Shown here: positions 7,937-14,590 of the stretch, piece by piece
Position numbering within the stretch: position 1 is the first letter of the stretch
Layout of the letters: the number at the start of each line of letters is the position of its first letter
Source of the DNA: an uncultured Propionibacteriaceae bacterium
GTDB taxonomy: Bacteria; Actinomycetota; Actinomycetes; Propionibacteriales; Propionibacteriaceae
Assembly: GCA_937988865.1 (NCBI GenBank)
Contig: CALKHV010000059.1
Span: forward strand, 1 to 16,805
DNA: 16,805 nt
Reading direction: 5' to 3'
Made by a program: the position numbers and the translations under genes
The notes under the pieces: model-generated
What the model was told of the DNA's origin: nothing
Database searches by the model: none
Seen by the model: the letters and a program-made list of their open reading frames with translations, nothing else

Positions 7937-9272
7937 GGGCACCCTGCTCCACCTGGATCCCCACCTGGATCCCCACCTCGAGCGCGTCATCCACAGGGGT
8001 CTCCCGCGTGTCGCGGGCCTCATCCACATCGTTGTCCACAGGTGGAAAGGTCGAGGATCCCCCCGCTCGGGTGGTGAGGTCCAGCCCGTCTGTCAAGGTC
8101 ACAGCAGGGGGGATCTCGATCTCATCCCCTGGTTCATCGTCCCCTTCCGCCAGCACCGTGCCGTCCGCCACCCGATAGCGGCGTCCGACGAGCACCTCGG
8201 GCACGTCACCCGCCACAGCGGCCGTCACCAGCACCTGCTCCGCGTCCACCACCCCGGCCGCCAGTCGCGCCCGCCGGTCGGTGTCGAGTTCGGCGAACAC
8301 GTCGTCGAGCACGAGCACGGCCTCGATGCCGTCAGCCCTGAGCAGGGCGAATCCCCCCAACTTCAGCGACAGGGCGAGGCTCCAGGACTCACCGTGGCTG
8401 GCGTACCCCTTGGCCGGCATCGGCCCGATCGACAACCGGATGTCGTCGCGGTGCGGCCCCACGAGGCTCACACCGCGGACGATCTCATCGGCCCGCCGGT
8501 CCAGCATCAGCGCCAGCATCCGCTCCGCGAGGGTTTCGCGATCGGCGTCCGTGACGTCGGTGGCGCTCACGTACTCAGCGGTTGCGGTGTTGTTCACCGG
8601 CGCGATGGACGCATACGCCTCCCCGACGCGCGGCATCACCTCGGCCAGTGTGTCGAGACGTGCAGCCAGCAGTTCGGCGCCGACCGTGGCGAGGTGGGTG
8701 TCCCACACATCGAGGGTGGACGCCGATTCCGGCGACGCCACGCGACCTGCGCGTCCCGACAGGCTCTTGAGGAGTGTGTTGCGCTGCCTGAGCACCCGGT
8801 CGTAGTCGGCCCGGACGCCAGCCATCCGCGGCCAGCGGGTCACGACCAGCGAGTCGATCCACGCCCGCCGGTCAGAGGGGTCACCCTTCACGATGGCCAG
8901 GTCGTCAGGGGAGAAGACCACGGTGCGCAGCGCACCGACGATCTCGCGCGTCCGTGGCAAGGGGGAACGGTTGATCCGGGCGCGGTTCGCGCGTCCGGGA
9001 TTGATCTCGACCTCCAGCAGGAGGGCCCGGTTGTCCCCTCCGCCGGCCCGCACGCGCCCCCGGACGATCGCCTGTTCGGCTCCCATCCTCACCAGCGGCC
9101 CGTCAGCGGACACGCGGTGGCTCGACAGGCTCGACAGGTACTCGACCGCCTCGACCAGGTTGGTCTTGCCCTGCCCGTTCGACCCGACGAACACGCTCAC
9201 ACCCGGCGACAGGTCGACCTCGACACTGCCGTAGCAGCGGAAGTCGGTGAGGCTCAGGTGGTCGACGAACAC
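7923..9272 (-). CDS. recF: RecF, DNA gap-repair ATPase, with an extra C-terminal tail
   Basis: RecF is an SMC-like ATPase that with RecO and RecR loads RecA at single-strand gaps. The 449-residue product starts VFVDHLSLTDFRCY, the standard RecF N-terminus, and has Walker A GSNGQGKTN (30-38), the ABC signature region SHGESWSLALSLK (292-304) and Walker B VLVLDDVFAELD (319-330). The family normally ends near the GRRYRVADG region (about residue 371); here about 75 more residues follow, acidic and low-complexity, including a VGIQVGIQ repeat. This tail's DNA carries three DnaA-box-like sites. The GTG at 9272 was chosen over more upstream codons because it starts the family domain and sits 6 nt after a -10-like TACGAT. 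The gene is separated from gnd by 141 bp. Confidence 0.96.
   Translation of the reverse strand: MFVDHLSLTDFRCYGSVEVDLSPGVSVFVGSNGQGKTNLVEAVEYLSSLSSHRVSADGPLVRMGAEQAIVRGRVRAGGGDNRALLLEVEINPGRANRARINRSPLPRTREIVGALRTVVFSPDDLAIVKGDPSDRRAWIDSLVVTRWPRMAGVRADYDRVLRQRNTLLKSLSGRAGRVASPESASTLDVWDTHLATVGAELLAARLDTLAEVMPRVGEAYASIAPVNNTATAEYVSATDVTDADRETLAERMLALMLDRRADEIVRGVSLVGPHRDDIRLSIGPMPAKGYASHGESWSLALSLKLGGFALLRADGIEAVLVLDDVFAELDTDRRARLAAGVVDAEQVLVTAAVAGDVPEVLVGRRYRVADGTVLAEGDDEPGDEIEIPPAVTLTDGLDLTTRAGGSSTFPPVDNDVDEARDTRETPVDDALEVGIQVGIQVEQGAHERP
7950..7973. repeat. Two tandem copies of a 12-bp unit at the end of recF
   Basis: CACCTGGATCCC occurs at 7950-7961 and 7962-7973, with a partial third copy (CACCT) after it. 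On the coding strand it produces the VGIQVGIQV repeat in the RecF tail. It is in-frame and probably arose by slippage. Confidence 0.85.
7987..8040 (+). promoter_or_regulatory. Cluster of three DnaA-box-like sites inside recF
   Basis: TCATCCACA at 7987-7995 and 8020-8028 (each one mismatch from TTATCCACA) and TTGTCCACA at 8032-8040 (the preferred actinobacterial form) all point the same way within 54 bp. They lie in the part of recF that codes for the non-conserved tail. DnaA binding is inferred from sequence only. Confidence 0.5.
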
Positions 9273-9278
9273 CCCCCG

Positions 9279-9284
9279 ATCGTA
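9279..9284 (-). promoter_or_regulatory. Candidate -10 element of a leaderless recF promoter
   Basis: TACGAT on the minus strand ends 6 nt before the recF GTG, the distance expected if transcription starts at the start codon itself. No convincing -35 is visible. The 9273-9413 gap between gnd and recF holds no gene that I can see. Confidence 0.45.
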
Positions 9285-9413
9285 GGGCAGGCGCGACGAC
9301 GGCCTGTGCCGGCCGGATGTGTGTGTCCACGGGCCTCCGAGCCCGCTGAAACGTTCCATCGGCCCAAATTCCCCACATCTGACCAGATTTCTACTCCACC
9401 CGGCCCCGAGCAG

Positions 9414-10340
9414 TCAGTGCCCGGCCGGATTCCCACCCTCGCCGGGCTTCATCACGGCGTCCGGCTGGGCGACGACCACGGCGTGACCACCGAACTGGTT
9501 GCGCATGGCCGCGATCATCTTCATCGCCGGCTTGTCTTCCTGCTGGCTCACGAACCGCGCGAACAGGGACGCCGCAATGGTCGGCACGGGCACGCCGAGG
9601 TCGACCGCGGCGTTGACTGTCCAGCGTCCTTCGCCGGAATCCTCCGCGATGTCGTCGATGCGCTCGAGGTGCGGGTCGGCGTCCAGTGCCTGCACCATCA
9701 GGTCGAGCAGCCACGACCGGATGACCGTTCCCTCACGCCAGGACGTGAAGATCGCCGGCACGTCGGTGACCTCCCCGGCCGATTCCAGGAGTTCCCACCC
9801 CTCGGCGTAGGCCTGCATCATGGCGTACTCGATGCCGTTGTGGACCATCTTCGCGAAGTGACCGGCGCCGTGCTTCCCGGCGTGGACGAACCCGAACTCC
9901 CCGGCCGGCTTGAGGGCGTCGAAGATCGGTTGCGCCACCGCCACATCGGACGCCTCGCCCCCCACCATCAGCGCGTAGCCGTTGTCGAGGCCCCACACGC
10001 CACCGGAGACGCCGCAGTCGAGGAACCCGATCCCCGACGTCGCCAACTCGGACGCATGCCTTGCGTCGTTGGTCCACTTCGAGTTGCCGCCGTCGATGAT
10101 GATGTCTCCCGGGCTCAGCAGCCCCGCCAGCTCAGCCACCGTCGCGTCCACCACCTGCACCGGCAGCATCACCCACACGACACGCGGCGTCTGGTCGAGC
10201 TGGGACACCATGTCGGCCAGGTCGCTGGCGTCCGAGATGTCGGGGTTGCGGTCATATCCGACGACGAGGTGTCCTGCGCGGCGGATGCGCTCGCGCATGT
10301 TGCCGCCCATCTTGCCGAGTCCCACGAGTCCGATCTGCAT
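9414..10340 (-). CDS. gnd: 6-phosphogluconate dehydrogenase, decarboxylating, short type
   Basis: Oxidative decarboxylation of 6-phosphogluconate to ribulose 5-phosphate in the pentose phosphate pathway. The 308-residue product is the short, roughly 300-residue Gnd form found in many actinobacteria. It has the Rossmann motif GLGKMG (7-12), the substrate motif DGGNSKW (83-89), the conserved DCGVSGGVWG (108-117) and the catalytic segment GHFAKMVHNGIEY (160-172, with Lys164 and Asn168). The cofactor, NAD or NADP, is not decided here. A GTG nine bases further upstream is possible, but the ATG at 10340 starts MQIGLVGLGKMG and lies 7 nt after a good -10. Gnd between dnaN and recF is common in actinobacteria; it is 58 bp from dnaN and seems to have its own promoter. 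Confidence 0.96.
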   Translation of the reverse strand: MQIGLVGLGKMGGNMRERIRRAGHLVVGYDRNPDISDASDLADMVSQLDQTPRVVWVMLPVQVVDATVAELAGLLSPGDIIIDGGNSKWTNDARHASELATSGIGFLDCGVSGGVWGLDNGYALMVGGEASDVAVAQPIFDALKPAGEFGFVHAGKHGAGHFAKMVHNGIEYAMMQAYAEGWELLESAGEVTDVPAIFTSWREGTVIRSWLLDLMVQALDADPHLERIDDIAEDSGEGRWTVNAAVDLGVPVPTIAASLFARFVSQQEDKPAMKMIAAMRNQFGGHAVVVAQPDAVMKPGEGGNPAGH

Positions 10341-10347
10341 GGCACTC

Positions 10348-10376
10348 ACCCTAGCCGCGAGTCCGCGTCCCGTCAG
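10348..10376 (-). promoter_or_regulatory. Candidate leaderless gnd promoter
   Basis: CTGACG (10371-10376) and TAGGGT (10348-10353) on the minus strand are 17 nt apart, and TAGGGT ends 7 nt before the ATG at 10340. This would give a transcript starting at the gnd start codon, inside the short dnaN-gnd gap. Confidence 0.5.
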
Positions 10377-10398
10377 GGGTCGCGCGGCGCCGGGAACC

Positions 10399-11559
10399 TC
10401 AGACGGGCAGGCGCATCAGCATGATGACGTGGCGGTAGTCGCCGAGGGGCTCGCCGTCCATGGACGCCAACCCGGTCACGAGGCAGGGCTTCCCCGCCGC
10501 CGTGAACGCGAAGTGGACGTACGGGGCATCCAGCGCCGACAGCGCGTCCAGCAGGTAGTGGGGGTTGAAGCCCGCCGCCGTGATGGCGAGGTCGCCGCCC
10601 GCGTGGTTCTCGACCACGGCCTCGACCGCCTCGGACGCCTGGGCCTGGTCACCCGTCGCAGCCTCGAGCGCGACCTGGTCGTCGCCGATGATCATGCGGA
10701 GAGGAGTGTTGCGCTCGGCCACCAGGGCCACGCGACGCACCGAGGCGATGATGTCGCTCGTGTTGCACCGGACGCTGACCGACGCGTTCACGGTCATCAG
10801 GTGCCGAACCTTGGGGAATTCCCCGTCGAGCAGGCGCGTCGTGATCTGCCGCGTGCCACCCGAACCGTCACCCTCGAAACCGATGAGTCCGTCACCGGAC
10901 GCGGCGTTCGACAGGCTGACCGTCACGACCTCACCCGAGACCATCGACTTCGCCGTCTCCGACAGCACCTTCGCCGGCACCAGGGCAGCCCCGGACGCCT
11001 GCGGCGCGGCCGGACGCCAGGACAGTTCCTTCAGCGCCATGCGGTAACGATCGGTGGCCAGCAGGCTGAGGGTCTCACCCTCGATCTCGACCCGGACGCC
11101 GGTGAACACGGGCAGGAGCTCGTCGCGTCCCGCAGCCACGACCACCTGCGCGACGGCGCGCGCGAAGTCGTCGCTGACGACGGTTCCCGTCGCGGCCGGC
11201 ATGGTCGGCAGCGCGGGGTAGTCGGCGACGGGCAGGGTCTGCAGGGTGAAGCGGGCCGACCCGCAGACGAGTTCGACACGGCTCGAATCGGACGTCAGGT
11301 CGACCGGCTTGTTCGGCAACGCGCGCGCGATGTCGGCGAGCAGGCGTCCGGAGACGAGGGCCTCGCCCTCCTCGGTCACCTCGGCCTTGACCGTGATCTG
11401 CGCCGATGTCTCGTAGTCGAAGCTCGACATCGTCACGCCGTCGAAGGTCGCCTTGATGAGCAGGCCGGCAAGAATCGGGACGCTCGGTCGGGTCGGCAGG
11501 CTGCGTGCCGCCCAGGCGACCGCCTCGGCCATGACATCGCGTTCCAGACGGATCTTCAC
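10399..11559 (-). CDS. dnaN: DNA polymerase III sliding clamp (beta subunit)
   Basis: The ring-shaped clamp that holds DNA polymerase III and other partners on DNA. The 386-residue product has the typical start VKIRLERDVMAEAVAWAARS, three repeated clamp domains over its length, and the standard C-terminus ending in HVIMLMRLPV. The length is normal. The frame stays open far upstream, but the GTG at 11559 follows GAGGA and begins the family domain. Unlike in most actinobacteria, it is not the next gene after dnaA: a TetR gene on the other strand and about 530 bp of non-coding DNA lie between them. It therefore needs its own promoter, and a TATGAT is found about 76 nt upstream. Confidence 0.97.
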   Translation of the reverse strand: MKIRLERDVMAEAVAWAARSLPTRPSVPILAGLLIKATFDGVTMSSFDYETSAQITVKAEVTEEGEALVSGRLLADIARALPNKPVDLTSDSSRVELVCGSARFTLQTLPVADYPALPTMPAATGTVVSDDFARAVAQVVVAAGRDELLPVFTGVRVEIEGETLSLLATDRYRMALKELSWRPAAPQASGAALVPAKVLSETAKSMVSGEVVTVSLSNAASGDGLIGFEGDGSGGTRQITTRLLDGEFPKVRHLMTVNASVSVRCNTSDIIASVRRVALVAERNTPLRMIIGDDQVALEAATGDQAQASEAVEAVVENHAGGDLAITAAGFNPHYLLDALSALDAPYVHFAFTAAGKPCLVTGLASMDGEPLGDYRHVIMLMRLPV

Positions 11560-11589
11560 GGGGGTTCCTCGCTCACGGCGTTGATGGGT

Positions 11590-11640
11590 GCACCTCTGGG
11601 GTCGACGACGACGCCGCGAGGTGCGGTCTTGGGCATCATA
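11590..11640 (-). promoter_or_regulatory. dnaN promoter -10 and 5'-leader hairpin
   Basis: On the minus strand TATGAT (11635-11640) is a near-perfect -10; no good -35 is seen. Transcription would begin near 11628. Immediately after, GAGGTGC and GCACCTC (11618-11624 and 11590-11596) pair perfectly over 7 bp around a 21-nt loop, so the dnaN mRNA would begin with a stem-loop. Confidence 0.45.
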
Positions 11641-12035
11641 CCCACGCAGGGGGTCCCGACGCAGGACGCCGGGGTGCTCGTCGGGCGTCGTTGTCGGCGG
11701 CCGCGAAGTGGCGACGACCGGGTGTCGATCACGACGCCTGCATTGTTGGATGTGTGCGTCCACACCTGGGCACAACGGTGAATGTGAAGAGCATCCATGT
11801 ATGTAGAGATCAGTCATGGTCATCACTGCTGTGGATCTGGGGACAACCCACCATCGCTGCTTGCCAACCGTCGATTGCCCTGCGGGTGACGATGTGGACG
11901 CCGATGTGGTCCGGGCGGTCGCCCTGTGGAGGGGAGGAGCGCGCCGGGGTCACGACCAGCGCCATCCCCACCCTGCCCCCAGCGCTGTCCCCAATGGGGG
12001 TGAGTTGTCCACAGGGAAATCAGGGGTCGGGATGG

Positions 12036-12061
12036 TAGTTTCGGCAGCGTCGTCCCGACGC
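12036..12061 (+). promoter_or_regulatory. Candidate tetR -10 and operator palindrome
   Basis: TAGTTT (12036-12041) is a weak -10. GCGTCG (12047-12052) and CGACGC (12056-12061) form a perfect inverted repeat with a 3-nt centre right where transcription would start, a typical place for a self-repressing TetR operator, though these usually have longer half-sites. The DnaA box at 12005-12013 lies just upstream. GGAGGCCCGA is duplicated at 12063-12072 and 12077-12086; the second copy supplies the tetR ribosome binding site. Confidence 0.35.
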
Positions 12062-12086
12062 GGGAGGCCCGACCCAGGAGGCCCGA

Positions 12087-12701
12087 ATGGGCACGCACGA
12101 CACGCATGAACTCAGCGCCAAGGGCGAGCGTCGACGTAACCAGATCCTCGATGCGGCTCTCGGCCTCTTCGGTGACGTCGGTTACGGGGGCACGTCGCTG
12201 CGTGATGTGGCGACCAGAGCCGGCATCACCCATCCCGGCCTGCTGTACCACTTCCGGAGCAAGGAGCACCTGCTGCAGGAGGTCCTGGAGCGGCGCGAGG
12301 CGCGCGAGATCGACCGGGTCGGCGTGGGTGACGGGACGGACGCGGTGGTGCGACTCCAGTCGCTCATGGAACTCGTCGAGTTCAACCAGACGACCCGCGT
12401 CGAGGTCCAGCTCTTCGCCACCCTGTCGAGCGAGGCGACCGACGCGTCCCATCCCGCCCACGCTTTCTTCCTTGACCGCTACCAGCGTGCCGTGGCCGGC
12501 CACAGGGCGATGTTCGCGAACCTGCGTGAGCGCGGACTGTTGCGTCCCGGTGTCGAGCCTGACGACGCGGCGCGACTGCTCGTCGCCCTCATGGACGGAC
12601 TCCAGGTGCAGTGGCTCTACGACCCGACCGTGCCCATGGCACGGCTCGTCCGAGAAGTGACGGACGCGTGGTGCGTGCGTCCGATCGCCGACCTGGTCTG
12701 A
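12087..12701 (+). CDS. TetR/AcrR-family transcriptional regulator
   Basis: A 204-residue protein with a classical TetR N-terminal DNA-binding domain. Residues 14-66 hold the pattern RRNQILDAALGLFGDVGYGGTSLRDVATRAGITHPGL split over three helices, with the recognition helix near 46-57 (GITHPGLLYHF) followed by KEHLLQEVLE. The C-terminal half, the presumed ligand and dimer domain, is helical and not recognisable to a subfamily, so the ligand is unknown. The ATG at 12087 has AGGAGG six bases upstream. The gene is placed between dnaA and dnaN, converging with dnaA (13 bp between stops) and diverging from dnaN across the candidate oriC. Its base composition looks like its neighbours'. The regulated genes cannot be named from this window; self-regulation and an effect on dnaN are possible. 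Confidence 0.92.
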   Translation: MGTHDTHELSAKGERRRNQILDAALGLFGDVGYGGTSLRDVATRAGITHPGLLYHFRSKEHLLQEVLERREAREIDRVGVGDGTDAVVRLQSLMELVEFNQTTRVEVQLFATLSSEATDASHPAHAFFLDRYQRAVAGHRAMFANLRERGLLRPGVEPDDAARLLVALMDGLQVQWLYDPTVPMARLVREVTDAWCVRPIADLV

Positions 12702-12712
12702 CCGGACGCACG
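12674..12712. terminator. Bidirectional terminator hairpin between tetR and dnaA
   Basis: CGTGCGTCCG (12674-12683) and CGGACGCACG (12703-12712) form a perfect 10-bp inverted repeat with a 19-nt loop spanning the two convergent stop codons. A third copy of the core, CGGACGC, lies at 12661-12667. No U-tract follows. The arms contain the hexamer GCGTCC/GGACGC that is over-represented across the window. Confidence 0.65.
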
Positions 12713-12714
12713 AC

Positions 12715-14145
12715 TCAGCCCCCGGTCGCGGCCTTCTGGCGGATCCGGTTGGTCAGTTCGGTGACCTGGTTGTAGACGCTGCGGCGTTCGGGCAGCATTC
12801 CCCGGATCTTCTTGTCGGCGTGCATGACGGTGGTGTGGTCCTTGCCGCCGAACTGCTGGCCGATCTTGGGCAGGCTCAGGTCGGTCAGTTCGCGGCACAG
12901 ATACATGGCGATCTGGCGTGCCGTGACGAGCAAGTGCGTCCGGGACTGGCCGGTCAACTCGTCCATCGAAATGCCGAAGTAGGCGGCGGTCTCGGTCATG
13001 ATGAGCCCGGGCGTGACCGGAGCGTCCGAACCGTCGGGAATCAGGTCCTTGAGGACGACCTCGGTGAGGGCCAGGTCGACGTCCTGCCGATTGAGGGACG
13101 CGAACGCGGTCACCCGGATCAGTGCACCCTCCAGCTCGCGGATGTTCGTCTGGATCCGTGACGCGATGAACTCCAGGACGTCCGCGGGAACGGTGAGGCG
13201 CTCGGCGGTGGCCTTGTTGAGCAGGATCGCGATGCGGGTCTCGAGGTCGGGCGGCTGGACGTCGGTGAGCAGACCCCATTCGAACCGGCTGCGCAAGCGG
13301 GGTTCCAGTGCCTCCAGCAGCTTCGGCGGCCGGTCCGACGTCATGACGATCTGCTTCTGCGCGTTGTGCAGGGTGTTGAACGTGTGGAAGAACTCCTCCT
13401 GCGTCTGGATCTTCGACTCCAGGAACTGGATGTCGTCGATCAGCAGCACGTCCACGTCGCGGTAGGTCCGGCGGAACTGGGCCGTGCGGTTCTCGGAGAT
13501 CGCGTTGATGAAGTCGTTGGTGAGTTCTTCGGTCGACACGTACCGGACGCGGGCCCGCTCGTAGTAGTTGCGGACATAGTGGCCGATGGCATGCAGCAGG
13601 TGCGTCTTCCCCAGACCGGAGTCGCCGTAGATGACGAGGGGGTTGTAGCTCTTGCCGGGTTGTTCGGCGACCGCGGCTGCTGCCGCGTGGGCGAACCGGT
13701 TCGAGTCGCCGATGACGAAGGTCTCGAAGGTGTACTTGGGATTGAGTCGGTCGCCGCCGCGCGAGGCCGTCGCCGCCGACGGCCCACGAGACGGTTCGGG
13801 ACGCGGCGCGGGCGTCAGGTCGATCTGTTCACCTTCGAGTTCGTCGTCGAGCACGGGGTCAGGCGCACCCAGGTTCAGTTCGAGGTCGGGCTCGATCGTG
13901 ATGGCGAGGCGCATCGGACGGTGGAAGATGTCGGACAGGCGTTCCTCGAGCTGGACGCGCAGACGCGTCTCGATGCGTTCCCGGGCGAACTCGCTCGACA
14001 CGGCCACGACGACCGTCGACTCGTGCATGGTCAGCGCTTTGGTGCTCTTCAGCCAGGCCCGGGTGGGGACGTCCACGTCCTTGGTGACGGTCGCCCAGGC
14101 GGCTTCGGCGGTGGGAGGACGGTCCTCGGGTCCTGCGGTGTCCAC
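12715..14145 (-). CDS. dnaA: Chromosomal replication initiator DnaA
   Basis: The AAA+ protein that binds DnaA boxes and opens oriC. The 476-residue product has an N-terminal interaction domain (about 12-85), a Pro/Ser/Asp-rich linker (about 90-135), the ATPase domain with Walker A GDSGLGKTH (174-182) and Walker B LLIDDIQF (234-241), and the C-terminal DNA-binding domain with the DnaA signature GGKDHTTVMHADKKI (433-447). The length is normal for actinobacteria. The frame is open upstream to 14496, but the upstream part is not DnaA-like; the GTG at 14145 follows GGAAGGGA at 7 nt and leads into the family domain. It is transcribed away from rpmH, and its upstream region has paired DnaA boxes that suggest autoregulation. 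Confidence 0.97.
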   Translation of the reverse strand: MDTAGPEDRPPTAEAAWATVTKDVDVPTRAWLKSTKALTMHESTVVVAVSSEFARERIETRLRVQLEERLSDIFHRPMRLAITIEPDLELNLGAPDPVLDDELEGEQIDLTPAPRPEPSRGPSAATASRGGDRLNPKYTFETFVIGDSNRFAHAAAAAVAEQPGKSYNPLVIYGDSGLGKTHLLHAIGHYVRNYYERARVRYVSTEELTNDFINAISENRTAQFRRTYRDVDVLLIDDIQFLESKIQTQEEFFHTFNTLHNAQKQIVMTSDRPPKLLEALEPRLRSRFEWGLLTDVQPPDLETRIAILLNKATAERLTVPADVLEFIASRIQTNIRELEGALIRVTAFASLNRQDVDLALTEVVLKDLIPDGSDAPVTPGLIMTETAAYFGISMDELTGQSRTHLLVTARQIAMYLCRELTDLSLPKIGQQFGGKDHTTVMHADKKIRGMLPERRSVYNQVTELTNRIRQKAATGG

Positions 14146-14174
14146 TTCGGCGTCCCTTCCTACCCGACCAACTG

Positions 14175-14217
14175 AGCACCCGCTGGGTGCTTCCGGCAGG
14201 GGTGTGTCCGACGACAC
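14175..14217 (-). promoter_or_regulatory. Two hairpins in the dnaA 5' region
   Basis: AGCACCC (14175-14181) and GGGTGCT (14185-14191) form a perfect 7-bp stem with a 3-nt loop, about 30 nt before the dnaA start. GTGTC (14204-14208) and GACAC (14213-14217) form a second, 5-bp stem with a 4-nt loop. If the dnaA transcript starts above 14217 both would be in its leader. Confidence 0.4.
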
Positions 14218-14257
14218 GTTGAGGGACGACCAGTCCCCCGGCGAGTCGTGGAGTGCA

Positions 14258-14278
14258 ATGTCCACACGGTTGTCCACA
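14258..14278 (+). promoter_or_regulatory. Paired DnaA boxes upstream of dnaA
   Basis: ATGTCCACA (14258-14266) and TTGTCCACA (14270-14278) lie in the same direction, three bases apart, about 115 bp upstream of the dnaA start. Such boxes in the dnaA promoter region usually mediate autorepression. They could also be part of the origin. Confidence 0.6.
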
Positions 14279-14476
14279 GGTGTGCACCACGGCCCGGGGG
14301 CCTCGACGGGACCCCGGTTCGGGTGCAGCGGCCAACCGCCGGCCACACGTCCACGACCGTAACAACGAGCCGGGTCGACCCGCAACCCGTCCGAGAAAAT
14401 CGTCAGGGTCTGCGGCGTGTCGCGTGGACGCGGGCCTCCGCGTCCTTCTGGGTGCCCACAAGGGCGAGACGTCGGT

Positions 14477-14529
14477 TTGCCGCCTCTGGTCAGCACCGCG
14501 TATCGTTGACCAGTCGCTGACTGTCAGCG
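14477..14529 (+). promoter_or_regulatory. Candidate rpmH promoter with a palindrome at its start site
   Basis: TTGCCG (14477-14482) and TATCGT (14501-14506) are 18 nt apart and would start transcription near 14513. CGCTGAC-T-GTCAGCG (14515-14529) is a perfect 7-bp inverted repeat round a single base, placed exactly at the expected 5' end of the transcript, so it could be an operator or a 5' stem. Confidence 0.45.
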
Positions 14530-14590
14530 GAGCGTTCCGCCGTGCCCCACAGGGCCCGGTTTCCTTCACACTATCGACGAGGTCATCCCC

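Larger units (their letters stand above)
11560..12086. other. Gene-free region between dnaN and tetR, candidate oriC
   Basis: In most actinobacteria oriC is the dnaA-dnaN intergenic region, and this is its remaining counterpart. The only exact actinobacterial DnaA box is TTGTCCACA at 12005-12013. Weaker boxes are TGGGGACAA at 11838-11846 (one mismatch, reverse strand), TGTGGATCT at 11830-11838, GCGTCCACA at 11756-11764, TGTGGACGC at 11893-11901 and CTGTCCCCA at 11985-11993 (two or more mismatches). The stretch 11775-11831 is only about 44% GC by my count, far below its surroundings, and could be the unwinding element. GGCGTCGT (11684-11691) and ACGACGCC (11731-11738) form a wide inverted repeat. 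I see no credible gene. Origin function is inferred from position and boxes. Confidence 0.6.
14146..14590. other. Gene-free dnaA-rpmH intergenic region
   Basis: This 445-bp stretch separates the two divergent arms. It holds the dnaA leader hairpins, the paired DnaA boxes, a hairpin GGACGCGG (14426-14433) / CCGCGTCC (14438-14445) with a 4-nt loop, and the rpmH promoter. I could not place a convincing dnaA promoter. No low-GC stretch comparable to the one in 11775-11831 is obvious, so the origin call was given to the other gap. Confidence 0.6.

Noticed and set aside
7950..7980. CRISPR or iteron array
   Set aside because: Only two full 12-bp units, in frame and with no spacers; a short slippage repeat. 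No CRISPR-like array was seen anywhere in the window.
7566..10424. A 952-codon open frame on the plus strand, opposite recF and gnd
   Set aside because: Shadow of dciA, recF and gnd, which all have clear family motifs on the other strand.
11556..11576. Six-codon GTG ORF whose stop overlaps the dnaN start
   Set aside because: Too short to judge; a GTGA overlap of this size arises easily by chance and the dnaN ribosome binding site alone explains the start.
14146..14496. Upstream extension of dnaA by 117 codons
   Set aside because: The upstream part covers the DnaA boxes and hairpins and is not DnaA-like; no other start codon lies close to the GTG at 14145.
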